A stretch of DNA of 36,416 nucleotides from Eubacteriales bacterium. GTDB taxonomy: Bacteria; Bacillota; Clostridia; Oscillospirales; Acutalibacteraceae. The notes under the pieces are model-generated. The model had not been told where the DNA came from, searched no databases, and was given only the letters and a program-made list of their open reading frames with translations. The stretch is from assembly GCA_029219885.1 (NCBI GenBank), contig JAQXUH010000079.1:1-36416 (forward strand), given 5' to 3'. Each line of letters begins with the position of its first letter. Position 1 is the stretch's first letter. This document shows positions 23,110-31,856 of the stretch, piece by piece. Both the position numbers and the translations under genes were made by a program.

Positions 23110-24912
23110 GTGAGCAGTAAAAGTAAAAATGCAGAAAAAGAGCATTCAATGATTTCAAATGTGATTTATTTCATAGCATTGATGTTTAAGCTTTCTCCGG
23201 GACTTGTAATCGGCGAACTGCTTTGGGGCATTGTTACCACTTTGCCCTCAAGAATCATATCGGTTCTCGGCGTAAAATATATTATTGATGTCGTTTCCAC
23301 CGAAAATCCTGCACAAAAAATAATCAGGGCGATTGTAATTATTGCACTTATTCTGATTGTCAGCAAAACTGCGGCGTTTCTTTTCAGGGAATTTTACTGG
23401 AATACTGCAAAGGAAAAGGCGTACAAGGGACTTAACGAAACTCTTTACGAAAAGGCGAAAGCCCTTGACCTTTCTTCGTATGACGACCCTCATTTTTATA
23501 ACAGCTTTATCCTCACTATTGAGTCATCCTCCGATAACATTCAAAATGTTTTGGGTCTTGTGCGAAATTATCTTACCGAGCTTGTGTCACTTGTTACAAT
23601 CGGAACAATTATTTTGACAATCGACCCTGTATGCCTTTTGATTATTCTTGTGATTATTGCAGTTTTTACTCCTATCAGCAAGAAAATCGGCACGCTCCAA
23701 TCTCAAAGACGAATCGACAATAACAGACTTCACAGACGTGCAGATTATTTTGCAAGAATATTTTATCTTCAAGATTACGCAAAAGAAGTGAGAATGAATG
23801 ATATTAAACCTCTTCTTATCAGCAGGTACAATGACGCTGCTCAGGAGGTCTGCGACAATCAGGAAAAATATGTAAGAAAAATTGATATTGCCTATTTCAT
23901 ACAGGAAACAGGCGTGCAGATTATTGGCTTTATGTTTATTCTGCCGTTCTATCTCGGCTACTGCGTTCTTGAAACTAAAACTCTCTCCGCAGGTGATTTC
24001 GTCGCAACATTTAATGGTGCATTTTCAATTGCCTCATCCTTTGCATTTTTAACCGTAACTGCGGTGAGAAATTTCTCCGAGCGAGGAAAGATGATAGAAA
24101 AGTACAGGGAATTTTTAAAGACTGACAGCAAAATCAAAGACGGCGAAAAGGTTGCCGAGGTTGCAGAGCCAAAGACCATTGAGGTGAAAAACCTTTCATT
24201 TACTTATCCGGGAAATTCTCAGCCTACGCTGAAAAATATAAATCTCACCATAAAGCCTTATGAAAAAATTGCACTTGTAGGCTACAATGGTGCAGGAAAA
24301 ACTACACTGACAAATCTGCTTCTCCGCCTTTATGACGCCACAGAGGGTGAGATTGACATTGACGGAATTGATATCAAAGATGTGACAGTAAAATCTCATC
24401 GTGACCGATTTGCAGGTGTATTTCAGGACTTTCAGCTTTTTGCCTGTTCCCTTGGTGAAAACGTGGCACTTGATAAAGATTTTGACGCTGACAGAGTAAT
24501 TCAGTCCCTTAAGCACAGCGGATTTGATAAACCTCTCAAAAACGGCGTGAACACAGAGCTTCTCCGTGAATTTGATGACGAGGGCGTAATGACTTCCGGC
24601 GGCGAGGCACAGAAAATTGCCATTGCCCGAGCTTTTTATAAAAAATGCCCTTATGTAATTCTTGATGAGCCGTCGGCAAATCTTGACCCTGTTGCAGAGT
24701 ATAATCTCAATCAGGCAATGCTTGACGCCGCTCACGACAAGACGGTTATTTTTATTTCTCACCGACTTTCAACAACTATAAACGCCGATAAAATTTATGT
24801 TATGGAAAACGGCGAAATTATCGAAAGCGGCAGCCATACGGAGCTTATGGAGCAAAACGGCACCTACGCCTATATGTTCAATCTCCAGGCAGAAAAGTAC
24901 AGAAAAGGGTAA
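23110..24912 (+). CDS. ABC exporter half-transporter (permease-ATPase fusion), second of a pair
   Basis: Also 600 residues and a paralogue of the preceding gene: membrane domain (about 20-325) with a predicted six-segment layout, then an ATPase with Walker A VGYNGAGKTT (about 390), Q-loop VFQDFQLFA, signature TSGGEAQK, Walker B YVILDEPSANLDP and H-loop ISHRLS. The catalytic Glu is kept, so unlike many heterodimeric exporters neither partner has an obviously dead Walker B site. Translation starts at GTG behind a strong CAGGAGGTG. It is the last gene before a long bidirectional terminator. Confidence 0.9.
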   Translation: MSSKSKNAEKEHSMISNVIYFIALMFKLSPGLVIGELLWGIVTTLPSRIISVLGVKYIIDVVSTENPAQKIIRAIVIIALILIVSKTAAFLFREFYWNTAKEKAYKGLNETLYEKAKALDLSSYDDPHFYNSFILTIESSSDNIQNVLGLVRNYLTELVSLVTIGTIILTIDPVCLLIILVIIAVFTPISKKIGTLQSQRRIDNNRLHRRADYFARIFYLQDYAKEVRMNDIKPLLISRYNDAAQEVCDNQEKYVRKIDIAYFIQETGVQIIGFMFILPFYLGYCVLETKTLSAGDFVATFNGAFSIASSFAFLTVTAVRNFSERGKMIEKYREFLKTDSKIKDGEKVAEVAEPKTIEVKNLSFTYPGNSQPTLKNINLTIKPYEKIALVGYNGAGKTTLTNLLLRLYDATEGEIDIDGIDIKDVTVKSHRDRFAGVFQDFQLFACSLGENVALDKDFDADRVIQSLKHSGFDKPLKNGVNTELLREFDDEGVMTSGGEAQKIAIARAFYKKCPYVILDEPSANLDPVAEYNLNQAMLDAAHDKTVIFISHRLSTTINADKIYVMENGEIIESGSHTELMEQNGTYAYMFNLQAEKYRKG

Positions 24913-24914
24913 AC

Positions 24915-24949
24915 AAAACTCCTTAACGGTAAGTCCGTTAAGGAGTTTT
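24915..24949. terminator. Bidirectional terminator between convergent genes
   Basis: AAAACTCCTTAACGG (24915-24929) and CCGTTAAGGAGTTTT (24935-24949) form a perfect 15-bp stem with a 5-base loop. The T-run on the right serves the ABC genes, and the A-run on the left serves the deacetylase on the minus strand. Confidence 0.93.
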
Positions 24950-24950
24950 C

Positions 24951-26300
24951 TTATTTTGTATGATTGTTTATGGTTTCGTAATCAACATACTGCTGACCTG
25001 CCTTTGGCTCATTTCCTGTTTTAGCCTCAATCATTTCCGATACAGTAACGATTTGATAGCCTTTTTCAATAAGCTTCGGCACTATCTTTTCAACAGCGTC
25101 TGCGGTGCTTGGATATATATCGTGCATTAAAATTATTGCACCGTCATACGCCTGATTGATTACATTTTTGTATATCTTTTTAGCATTCTTTGAACGCCAG
25201 TCCTCTGTGTCAATAGACCAGTAGGCGAGAGGCATACCCTCTTTTTTGCACTCGTTTCTGATTTCTGCCGTCAGATTTCCACCGGGACAACGGAAAATAT
25301 CAGGGGACTTGCCACAGTATTTCTTTATCCTTTTGCTTGCCTTGCTGATGTCGGAAACAGTAACATTTTCGCCGTAATGGGTGTGGTCATAGGTGTGGTT
25401 GCCAAGCTCACAGCCCAGAGCAATTTCCCTTTGCAGAAGCTCTTTCGTTTCGTTGTTTACACGCTCGCCCACCATAAAAAATGTAGCTCTTGCATTGTAC
25501 TTTTCAAGAACATCGAGTATTCTTGCCGTAGTATTTTCTCCGTCGCTTGTAAATGCAGGGCCGTCATCAAATGTGAACGCTACCATAGGCTTGTTAGGGT
25601 TTATGTTGCCTATGTGCAAATCTTTTTTGTTAATTACCGTGCTTGAAATATTTCCCCAGCTGCCGTAAATTTTCTCTCCGTTATCGTCAAGATACGCTCT
25701 GCCTTTAACAAAATATGTATCTCCCGGATTTAAGCCGTCAAGGGAAATATTACGTGTCTGCCTGTCATCAATATCAATTTGCACAGGCTCCGGGAAATCA
25801 CTGCTTTTGTCATATTGAATTTCGTAGCCTGCAAGATTTTCTCCTGCATCCCACTCAACAGACAAAATTCCTTTACTGCCTGAAAAAGCACTGACCTCAA
25901 GTGCGTCGGGAAGAGAATATACTCTTACACTCTGTGCAGTTTTGCTCTCATATTCCTTATTGAAGTAATTTCTGTACGCACAGACCTTTATGTCATAAAC
26001 GGTTGCACCGCCTAAATCCTTGATTTTAAAGGAACAGGCGTCACCGCTCTGAGTTTTACCGAGTCTTTTGTATTTGCCCGCATCCTGCGACGGTCTGCTG
26101 TTTTTGCAGTAGATATAATAGCCGTCTGCTTTTTTTACCTTATCCCACTTTATAAGGATGGAGTCGGACGAATTTGATTCCATAGCAACTCCGCTGACAG
26201 CCTTGACCTCCTGATTGCTGACAATACCGATGGCCGCTGCTGCGGAAACTACAATTACGACAATAAGAAGAACTGATATGAGCCTTATCTTCTTTGCCAA
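24951..26300 (-). CDS. Membrane-anchored polysaccharide deacetylase with two FN3-like domains
   Basis: A 449-residue protein with a hydrophobic anchor or signal sequence (about 7-29), two fibronectin type III-like domains (about 35-130 and 133-222) and a NodB/CE4 deacetylase domain (about 236-430). The CE4 motifs are complete: TFDDGP (catalytic Asp245, metal Asp246), HTYDH (metal His302 and His306), RCPGG, DTEDW and LMHD (His393). It should remove acetyl groups from a surface glycan such as peptidoglycan or poly-GlcNAc outside the membrane. Translation begins at TTG with GAGGAG 8 bases upstream; a nearby ATG is out of frame. It is the only full minus-strand gene and has its own promoter. Confidence 0.92.
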   Translation of the reverse strand: MAKKIRLISVLLIVVIVVSAAAAIGIVSNQEVKAVSGVAMESNSSDSILIKWDKVKKADGYYIYCKNSRPSQDAGKYKRLGKTQSGDACSFKIKDLGGATVYDIKVCAYRNYFNKEYESKTAQSVRVYSLPDALEVSAFSGSKGILSVEWDAGENLAGYEIQYDKSSDFPEPVQIDIDDRQTRNISLDGLNPGDTYFVKGRAYLDDNGEKIYGSWGNISSTVINKKDLHIGNINPNKPMVAFTFDDGPAFTSDGENTTARILDVLEKYNARATFFMVGERVNNETKELLQREIALGCELGNHTYDHTHYGENVTVSDISKASKRIKKYCGKSPDIFRCPGGNLTAEIRNECKKEGMPLAYWSIDTEDWRSKNAKKIYKNVINQAYDGAIILMHDIYPSTADAVEKIVPKLIEKGYQIVTVSEMIEAKTGNEPKAGQQYVDYETINNHTK

Positions 26301-26331
26301 TAACTCATCTCCTCAAGAAATTTGTAACTTT

Positions 26332-26359
26332 AATATAACACTTAAATTTTAAAAGTCAA
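26332..26359 (-). promoter_or_regulatory. Sigma-A promoter of the deacetylase gene
   Basis: On the minus strand TTGACT (26359-26354), a 16-base spacer and TATATT (26337-26332) lie about 32 bases before the TTG start. Confidence 0.62.
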
Positions 26360-26406
26360 CATAATGTGACAAAAAAACGAAAAATGTTTAAAAATCGGTA
26401 AAAATC

Positions 26407-26446
26407 TGTCATTTTTTTGACAAATTTTTCAAAATTCAAAATTTGT
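26407..26446. promoter_or_regulatory. Two overlapping palindromes in the divergent deacetylase/ech intergenic region
   Basis: TGTCA-N6-TGACA (26407-26422) overlaps a second perfect inverted repeat ACAAATTTT-N9-AAAATTTGT (26420-26446). They sit between the two divergent promoters, the second ending about 12 bases before the ech -35 box. The first has the shape of a CRP/FNR-family operator. The surrounding sequence is very AT-rich, so chance pairing is a real possibility. Confidence 0.35.
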
Positions 26447-26457
26447 AAAATTTATAA

Positions 26458-26486
26458 TTGACCTTGCTATAACAAAGTGTTATTAT
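26458..26486 (+). promoter_or_regulatory. Promoter of the ech-hyp operon
   Basis: TTGACC (26458-26463), a 17-base spacer and TATTAT (26481-26486) give 5/6 matches each, with an untranslated leader of about 60 bases. A second TATAAT at 26521-26526 lacks a -35 partner. Confidence 0.6.
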
Positions 26487-26553
26487 ATCAAGCGGAAAAC
26501 TATATACTTATATGTTATTGTATAATTTAAAATATTAAGAAAGAGGTAGTTAG

Positions 26554-28464
26554 ATGGAAAAAATGATTTTTATCTTGATTGCATTTCCTTTTGTAAGTGC
26601 TTTGCTTCTTAGCATTTTCAAGAATAATGTGGTCAGACAGATTGTCACCTACATCAGCAGTGCCGCAATTATCGGCGTGGCAGTTGCTTTTGCAGTAAGC
26701 TTCTTCTCAGGAGGCAGTCAAGCTGTGGGCTTCTTGACTCACACTCCTGTGATTAACGAGGCAATGCTGGCAATTGAAGTATTTTTAATGGTGCTGGTTT
26801 TTGTGCTGAGCATCAAGTACAAAAAGGTATATATTTCTCTGCTTTCAATTGCACAGACCGGTTTAATGCTTTGGTATGAGCTTGGCGGTCACGCACCTGA
26901 AACAGATACATATAAGATGTACGTTGACCAGCTTACCGTAATTATGGTTCTTATCGTTGCAATTGTCGGTACGCTAATAACAGTTTATGCTTGTGGGTAT
27001 ATGAAAGATTACCACAATCACCATAAAGAATTTATGGACAGAAGAAGATATTTCTTCTCACTCCTTTATGTATTCCTTGGTGCAATGTTCGGTCTCGTTC
27101 TTTCAAACAACATTATCTGGATGTATTTCTTCTGGGAGATTACAAGCGTTGTATCTTTCCTGCTTATCGGATATACAAGAACAGACGAGGCTATCAACAA
27201 CTGCTTTAAGGCTCTTTGGATGAATCTTCTCGGCGGCTGCGGTTTTGCAGTAGGTATTGTTCTTCTCGGTATGAATTTCGGCGTTGAGGACTTCCAGACA
27301 CTTATCAATTTCGACGGAGCAGTAGTTGTAGCACCTGTTATCCTTATTGCGTTTGCAGCTCTTACTAAGAGTGCACAGCTTCCTTTCTCAAGGTGGCTCC
27401 TTGGTGCAATGGTTGCTCCTACACCATCATCTGCACTTCTTCACAGTGCAACAATGGTTAAAGCAGGCGTATATCTTCTTTTGAGATTATCTCCTGTTCT
27501 TCACGGCACATATGCAGGTTCAATGGTAAGTACTATCGGCGGATTTACTTTCCTTATTATGTCAATGCTTGCTATAACAGTCAGCGACGGTAAAAAGGTA
27601 CTTGCTTATTCTACTATCTCAAACCTCGGACTTATTACTGCCTGTGCAGGCGTAGGTGCTGAGGAAACTATTTGGGCAGGTATGTTCCTTCTCACTTTCC
27701 ACGCTGTTTCAAAATCTCTTCTTTTCCAGACTGTTGGTGCTATCGAAAACTCCACAGGCTCAAGAGATATCGAAACAATGCACGGACTTGTTCGCCGTCA
27801 TCCGTATCTTGCTTGGACACTTGTTATCGGTATTGCAGGAATGTTCCTTGCACCGTTTGGTATGCTCTTCTCAAAGTGGGCGGCTCTCAAGGCATTTATC
27901 GACAGCGGCTCAATCTTGCTTGTATTGTTTGTATGCTTTGGTAGTGCAACAACTCTCCTTTACTGGATGAAGTGGATTGCCACCGTTCTCGCATCAAAGA
28001 ACAATGACGTTAAGGCTAAGAACACCACATCTGCAAATCAGTGGGTATCAATTCTTATTCACTCTGCTGCAATGATTCTTCTTTGCTTTACATTCCCATA
28101 TATTTCCGACAACGTAATTATGCCTTACATTGATACTGTGTTTACTAACGCATCTCAGGTAATATCTAAGGATAATATGATAATTATGATGATTATGCTT
28201 GTTGCCATATTCGCTGTTCCGATTGCCGCTTGGGCAGGAGCAAAGCACACAGACTATCGCAAGGCTAACAGATATATCAACGGTGTTAATGCCGGTGACC
28301 AAATGAACTATATTGACTCAGCCGGAGAGAAAAGACGTTTCTTCCTTGCTAACTGGTATATGGAGGATATCTTCGGTGAGAAGAAGCTGTGGCTTCCGTC
28401 AGTCATCATTTCTATTGTTATTATTACAGTAATGACGATAATCGCAGTAGGAGGTGCATTATAA
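26554..28464 (+). CDS. echA: Ech hydrogenase subunit A (NuoL-like ion-translocating subunit)
   Basis: A 636-residue multi-spanning membrane protein of the proton-conducting antiporter family (NuoL/MrpA-like). WMYFFWEITSVVSFLLIGY carries the conserved Glu, and LTKSAQLPFSRWLLGAMVAP with TPSSALLHSATMVKAGVYLL is the diagnostic core with its Lys and His residues. It would couple electron transfer from ferredoxin to protons with H+ or Na+ transport across the membrane. AGAGGT precedes the ATG. It is the first of six genes in the order A-B-C-D-E-F known from Methanosarcina Ech; its stop overlaps the echB start by one base (TAATG). Confidence 0.93.
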   Translation: MEKMIFILIAFPFVSALLLSIFKNNVVRQIVTYISSAAIIGVAVAFAVSFFSGGSQAVGFLTHTPVINEAMLAIEVFLMVLVFVLSIKYKKVYISLLSIAQTGLMLWYELGGHAPETDTYKMYVDQLTVIMVLIVAIVGTLITVYACGYMKDYHNHHKEFMDRRRYFFSLLYVFLGAMFGLVLSNNIIWMYFFWEITSVVSFLLIGYTRTDEAINNCFKALWMNLLGGCGFAVGIVLLGMNFGVEDFQTLINFDGAVVVAPVILIAFAALTKSAQLPFSRWLLGAMVAPTPSSALLHSATMVKAGVYLLLRLSPVLHGTYAGSMVSTIGGFTFLIMSMLAITVSDGKKVLAYSTISNLGLITACAGVGAEETIWAGMFLLTFHAVSKSLLFQTVGAIENSTGSRDIETMHGLVRRHPYLAWTLVIGIAGMFLAPFGMLFSKWAALKAFIDSGSILLVLFVCFGSATTLLYWMKWIATVLASKNNDVKAKNTTSANQWVSILIHSAAMILLCFTFPYISDNVIMPYIDTVFTNASQVISKDNMIIMMIMLVAIFAVPIAAWAGAKHTDYRKANRYINGVNAGDQMNYIDSAGEKRRFFLANWYMEDIFGEKKLWLPSVIISIVIITVMTIIAVGGAL

Positions 28465-29351
28465 TGGAGATGTCTTGGAGAATTGTTTTAAGTATCGCAG
28501 TGTACCTTGTTTTTGCACCGCTTTTAGGCGGTCTTACATCAGGCTTTGACAGAAAAATTACTGCACGAATGCAGGGCAGACAGGGACCTCCTCTTCTTCA
28601 GCCTTTCTATGATGTAGCAAAGCTTCTTAAGAAAGAAACTGTTGTTGTAAACCACGTGCAGATTTTCTATCTTGCAATTTATCTTGTATTCGTAATTTTC
28701 ACAGGCTGTCTTTTCTTTGGCGGATATGATTTGCTCCTTGTTTTCTTTGCACTTACAACTGCCGATATGTTCCTTGTACTTGCGGCAACAAGCAGCCATT
28801 CACCGTATTCAAATATGGGTGCAAACCGTGAGATGATGCAGATGCTTGCATCTGAGCCTATGATGCTCCTTACAGCAGTGGGCTTCTATCTTGCAACAGG
28901 CTCATTCAAGGTTAAGGATATTGTGGCTCACGACGGCCATATTGCGGCAATGTATCTTCCGGGCGTTTTTGTAGGATTTATTTTCATCCTTACAATTAAG
29001 CTCAGAAAGCATCCGTTCGACCTTTCTACAAGCCACCACGCACATCAGGAAATGGTTAAGGGTATTACAACAGAATTTTCAGGTCAGATGTTTGCAGTAG
29101 TTGAAATTGCACATTGGTATGAAAATATCTTCCTTATGGGTGTAATTGCTCTGTTCTTCTTCAATTCAAATTGGTGGTCTGCAATAGTTGCTCTTGTTGC
29201 TATCGCCGTTTCATATTTCGTATTGATACTTGTTGATAACACTAACGCAAGAATGAAGTGGCAGTTAATGTTCAGAAACTGCTGGATTACTACATTGATT
29301 ATCGGTGCAGTAAACATTTTCATTCTCGATGTATTTGTTAAGGGGGTATAA
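28464..29351 (+). CDS. echB: Ech hydrogenase subunit B (NuoH-like membrane anchor)
   Basis: A 295-residue membrane protein of the NuoH/HycD family, which anchors the hydrogenase module. GLTSGFDRKITARMQGRQGP with PLLQPFYDVAKLLKKE is the classic family motif, and KLRKHPFDLSTSHHAHQEMV with a following Glu is the loop facing the catalytic subunits. The track starts at 28389, inside echA; the correct ATG is at 28464, preceded by GGAGGTG and overlapping the echA stop by one base. Confidence 0.94.
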   Translation: MEMSWRIVLSIAVYLVFAPLLGGLTSGFDRKITARMQGRQGPPLLQPFYDVAKLLKKETVVVNHVQIFYLAIYLVFVIFTGCLFFGGYDLLLVFFALTTADMFLVLAATSSHSPYSNMGANREMMQMLASEPMMLLTAVGFYLATGSFKVKDIVAHDGHIAAMYLPGVFVGFIFILTIKLRKHPFDLSTSHHAHQEMVKGITTEFSGQMFAVVEIAHWYENIFLMGVIALFFFNSNWWSAIVALVAIAVSYFVLILVDNTNARMKWQLMFRNCWITTLIIGAVNIFILDVFVKGV

Positions 29352-29353
29352 TT

Positions 29354-29791
29354 ATGGCAGATGTTACAAAATCACCTTGGATAATGCACTATGACGGCTC
29401 AAGCTGTAACGGCTGTGATATTGAGGTTCTTGCCTGCCTTACTCCTGTGTATGATGTTGAGCGTTTCGGCGTTATCAATACAGGTAACCCAAAGCACGCC
29501 GACATTCTTCTTATAACAGGTTCTGTAAACGAGCAGAACAAAGATGTTGTAAAACAGATTTACGAGCAGATGACTGAACCTAAGGTTGTTTGTGCAATCG
29601 GTATTTGTGCCTGCAACGGCGGTGTTTTTAAGGACTGCTACAATATTCTCGGCGGTGTTGATAAGGTTATTCCTGTTGACATTTATGTTCCGGGATGTGC
29701 AGCAAGACCTGAGGCTATTATCGACGGCGTTGTTAAATCGTTGGCACTTTTGAAAGAAAAAAGCAAAAAATATCAGGAGGAAAAGAAATGA
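29354..29791 (+). CDS. echC: Ech hydrogenase small subunit C (NuoB-like)
   Basis: A 145-residue [NiFe] hydrogenase small subunit of the NuoB type, holding the single [4Fe-4S] cluster next to the active site. Likely ligands are Cys18 and Cys21 (SSCNGCDIE), Cys85 (GICAC) and Cys115 (VPGCAARPEAI). AGGGGG lies upstream of the ATG. Its end contains the ribosome binding site of echD and overlaps it as ATGA. Confidence 0.95.
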   Translation: MADVTKSPWIMHYDGSSCNGCDIEVLACLTPVYDVERFGVINTGNPKHADILLITGSVNEQNKDVVKQIYEQMTEPKVVCAIGICACNGGVFKDCYNILGGVDKVIPVDIYVPGCAARPEAIIDGVVKSLALLKEKSKKYQEEKK

Positions 29792-30180
29792 GAGAAGAAT
29801 ACAGTCTTGAAACTTTAGAAATTCCTGAGCTTTACAATAAAATGCTTGAAAAGCAGAGAGCAGGCTATCGCCTTGCACAGATTTGTGCAACTGCTTTTGA
29901 GGGCTATAACGAGTTGATTTACTCTGTTGCTTACGGCTATGATTTTGAAAATTACAAAATCATTGTTCCTATTGATACAGAGATTAGTACAATTTCCGAT
30001 TTCTTCCCGTCAGCAATGCTTTACGAGAACGAAATGAAAGAGCTCTTCGGAGTTAAGATTAAATCAATCAATCCTGACTTTAACAACAAATTCTTTAGAA
30101 TCGCTAAGGAAACACCTTTTAAAAAGGAAGTTAAAGACGCAGTTAAGATTGTAAAAAAGGATGAGGAGGCAGCAGAATAA
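29788..30180 (+). CDS. echD: Ech hydrogenase subunit D (NuoC-like)
   Basis: A 130-residue soluble subunit related to the NuoC/30-kDa subunit of complex I, packing against the large and small subunits. The segment ISDFFPSAMLYENEMKELFG is the recognisable family motif (FPxAxWxERExxDxFG type). AGGAGG precedes the ATG. It overlaps echC by 4 bases and echE by 1 base, consistent with equal production of the subunits. Confidence 0.9.
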   Translation: MREEYSLETLEIPELYNKMLEKQRAGYRLAQICATAFEGYNELIYSVAYGYDFENYKIIVPIDTEISTISDFFPSAMLYENEMKELFGVKIKSINPDFNNKFFRIAKETPFKKEVKDAVKIVKKDEEAAE

Positions 30181-31259
30181 TGGGTGAAAAATCAGTAGTT
30201 CCTTTCGGTCCTCAACATCCGGTTCTTCCTGAGCCGATTCATCTTGATTTAGTTCTTGAGGACGAGAAAGTAGTTGAAGCTATTCCGTCTATCGGCTTTG
30301 TTCACAGAGGACTTGAGAAGCTTGCAGAGGTCAGAGATTTTAACGACTATCAGTATGTTATTGAGAGAACCTGCGGTATCTGCTCATTCAAGCATGGTAT
30401 GGCTTACTGCGAGGCAGTAGAAAGAATTTTTGACGCAGAAATTCCTGAAAGAGCACAGTTTCTCCGTACTATCTGGGGCGAGATGAGCCGTATTCATTCT
30501 CATCTTTTGTGGCTTGGACTTCTTGCCGACGCGTTCGGCTTTGATGCACTCTTTATGCAGTGCTGGAGAATGAGAGAAAAGGTACTCGATATGTTCGAGG
30601 CTTCCACAGGCGGAAGAGTAATTTTCTCTGTAAATAAAATCGGCGGTGTCCTTAAGGATATGGACTCCTCTATGCTTAAAAGCTTTGTTGAAATTTTCAA
30701 TTCTATGGAAAAAGATTTGAAAAAAATGACAAAGGTGTTTATGACCGACTATTCTGTTATGTCAAGACTTAAGGGCGTTGGTATTCTCACTAAAGAGGAC
30801 GCTGTCCGTCTTGGTGCAGTTGGCCCAATGGCAAGAGCATCGGGAATTAAGCTTGATATGCGTAAAACAGGCTACGAGGCATATTCTCACGTTGATTTTG
30901 ATATTATCACATCTGAGGACTGCGACGGATACGCAAGATGTCAGGTTCGTATCGGCGAGCTTTTCCAGTCTATCAACATTATAAGACAGCTTGTTGACAA
31001 AATTCCTGACGGTCCTATTGCAAATCAAATTAAGGGTAACCCTGACGGTGAGGCTTTTGCAAGAGTTGAGCAGCCGAGAGGCGAGGCAATCTACTACTGC
31101 AAGGGTAACGGAACAAAGTTCCTTGAAAGAGTCAGAGTACGTACTCCCACATTCACAAATATTGAGGCACTTATACATATTCTTCCAGGTTCTGAGCTTG
31201 CTGATGTTCCGCTTCAGATACTCACAATCGACCCATGTATAAGCTGTACTGAAAGATAA
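30180..31259 (+). CDS. echE: Ech hydrogenase large catalytic subunit E (NuoD-like)
   Basis: A 359-residue group 4 [NiFe] hydrogenase large subunit, where H2 is formed or oxidised. The N-terminal nickel-site motif RTCGICSFKHG (Cys65, Cys68) and the C-terminal DPCISCTER (Cys353, Cys356) supply the four Cys ligands of Ni-Fe. Retention of both CxxC pairs separates it from true complex I NuoD, which lacks them. The chain ends right after CTER, so there is no C-terminal extension for a maturation protease to remove. PFGPQHPVLPEP is a conserved quinone-site-like loop of the superfamily. The ATG overlaps the echD stop by one base. Confidence 0.97.
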   Translation: MGEKSVVPFGPQHPVLPEPIHLDLVLEDEKVVEAIPSIGFVHRGLEKLAEVRDFNDYQYVIERTCGICSFKHGMAYCEAVERIFDAEIPERAQFLRTIWGEMSRIHSHLLWLGLLADAFGFDALFMQCWRMREKVLDMFEASTGGRVIFSVNKIGGVLKDMDSSMLKSFVEIFNSMEKDLKKMTKVFMTDYSVMSRLKGVGILTKEDAVRLGAVGPMARASGIKLDMRKTGYEAYSHVDFDIITSEDCDGYARCQVRIGELFQSINIIRQLVDKIPDGPIANQIKGNPDGEAFARVEQPRGEAIYYCKGNGTKFLERVRVRTPTFTNIEALIHILPGSELADVPLQILTIDPCISCTER

Positions 31260-31273
31260 GGAGGTAAAAAGCT

Positions 31274-31855
31274 ATGGGAATTATGGATTTTACACCACAG
31301 GTACTTAAAAATCTTTTTTCAAAGCCTGCTACCTCAAATTATCCTTTTGAGCCGAGAAAGTATCCTGAAAAGAGCAGAGGTCATGTTGAAATCAATATTG
31401 ACGACTGTATTATGTGCGGTCTTTGCTCACGTAAATGTATGTCAGGTGCTATAACAGTTGACAGAAAAACAAAGACTTGGTCTATCGAGAGAATGGGCTG
31501 TGTTCAGTGCGGCAGCTGTGTTACTGCTTGCCCTAAGAAGTGTCTTTCAATTGTTCCCGGTTATTCCGAGCCGTCAACAGAAAAGACAGTTGATTCATAC
31601 AGTCAGCCTATTCCGGAAACTCCGGCAGGCAAGGTTACTCCTGATATGACAAAATGTATTCTCTGCGGTCTGTGTGCAAGGAAATGTCCGCAGGAATGTA
31701 TTACTGTTGACAGAACAGGCGAGAAAACCTGGACTATTGACCGCGACAAGTGCGTTCAGTGCGGTGCTTGTGTTGATGCCTGCATCAAGTTTAAGGCACT
31801 TTCTATGACCGAAGACGACGGCGAAAAGGGAACAGCAGTATTTCATAAGGAATGA
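31274..31855 (+). CDS. echF: Ech hydrogenase ferredoxin-like subunit F with four [4Fe-4S] motifs
   Basis: A 193-residue polyferredoxin-like subunit that should accept electrons from soluble ferredoxin and pass them to EchC. It has four CxxCxxCxxxC motifs: Cys45-55, Cys76-86, Cys128-138 and Cys160-170. The two halves are clear copies of one 2x[4Fe-4S] unit (CIMCGLCSRKC...CVQCGSCVTAC and CILCGLCARKC...CVQCGACVDAC). EchF/NuoI proteins normally have only two motifs, so this one is enlarged by internal duplication with an intervening Pro/Ser-rich linker (about 95-122). AAGGAGG precedes the ATG. It ends one base before hypF. Confidence 0.93.
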   Translation: MGIMDFTPQVLKNLFSKPATSNYPFEPRKYPEKSRGHVEINIDDCIMCGLCSRKCMSGAITVDRKTKTWSIERMGCVQCGSCVTACPKKCLSIVPGYSEPSTEKTVDSYSQPIPETPAGKVTPDMTKCILCGLCARKCPQECITVDRTGEKTWTIDRDKCVQCGACVDACIKFKALSMTEDDGEKGTAVFHKE

Positions 31856-31856
31856 T

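Noticed and set aside
24196-24762. 188-residue minus-strand ORF inside the second ABC exporter
   Set aside because: Opposite to a conserved ATPase domain; Cys/Asn/Lys-rich shadow without motifs.
28389-28463. N-terminal extension of echB in the ORF track
   Set aside because: It lies in echA coding sequence; the ATG at 28464 has GGAGGTG and gives the normal NuoH-like start.
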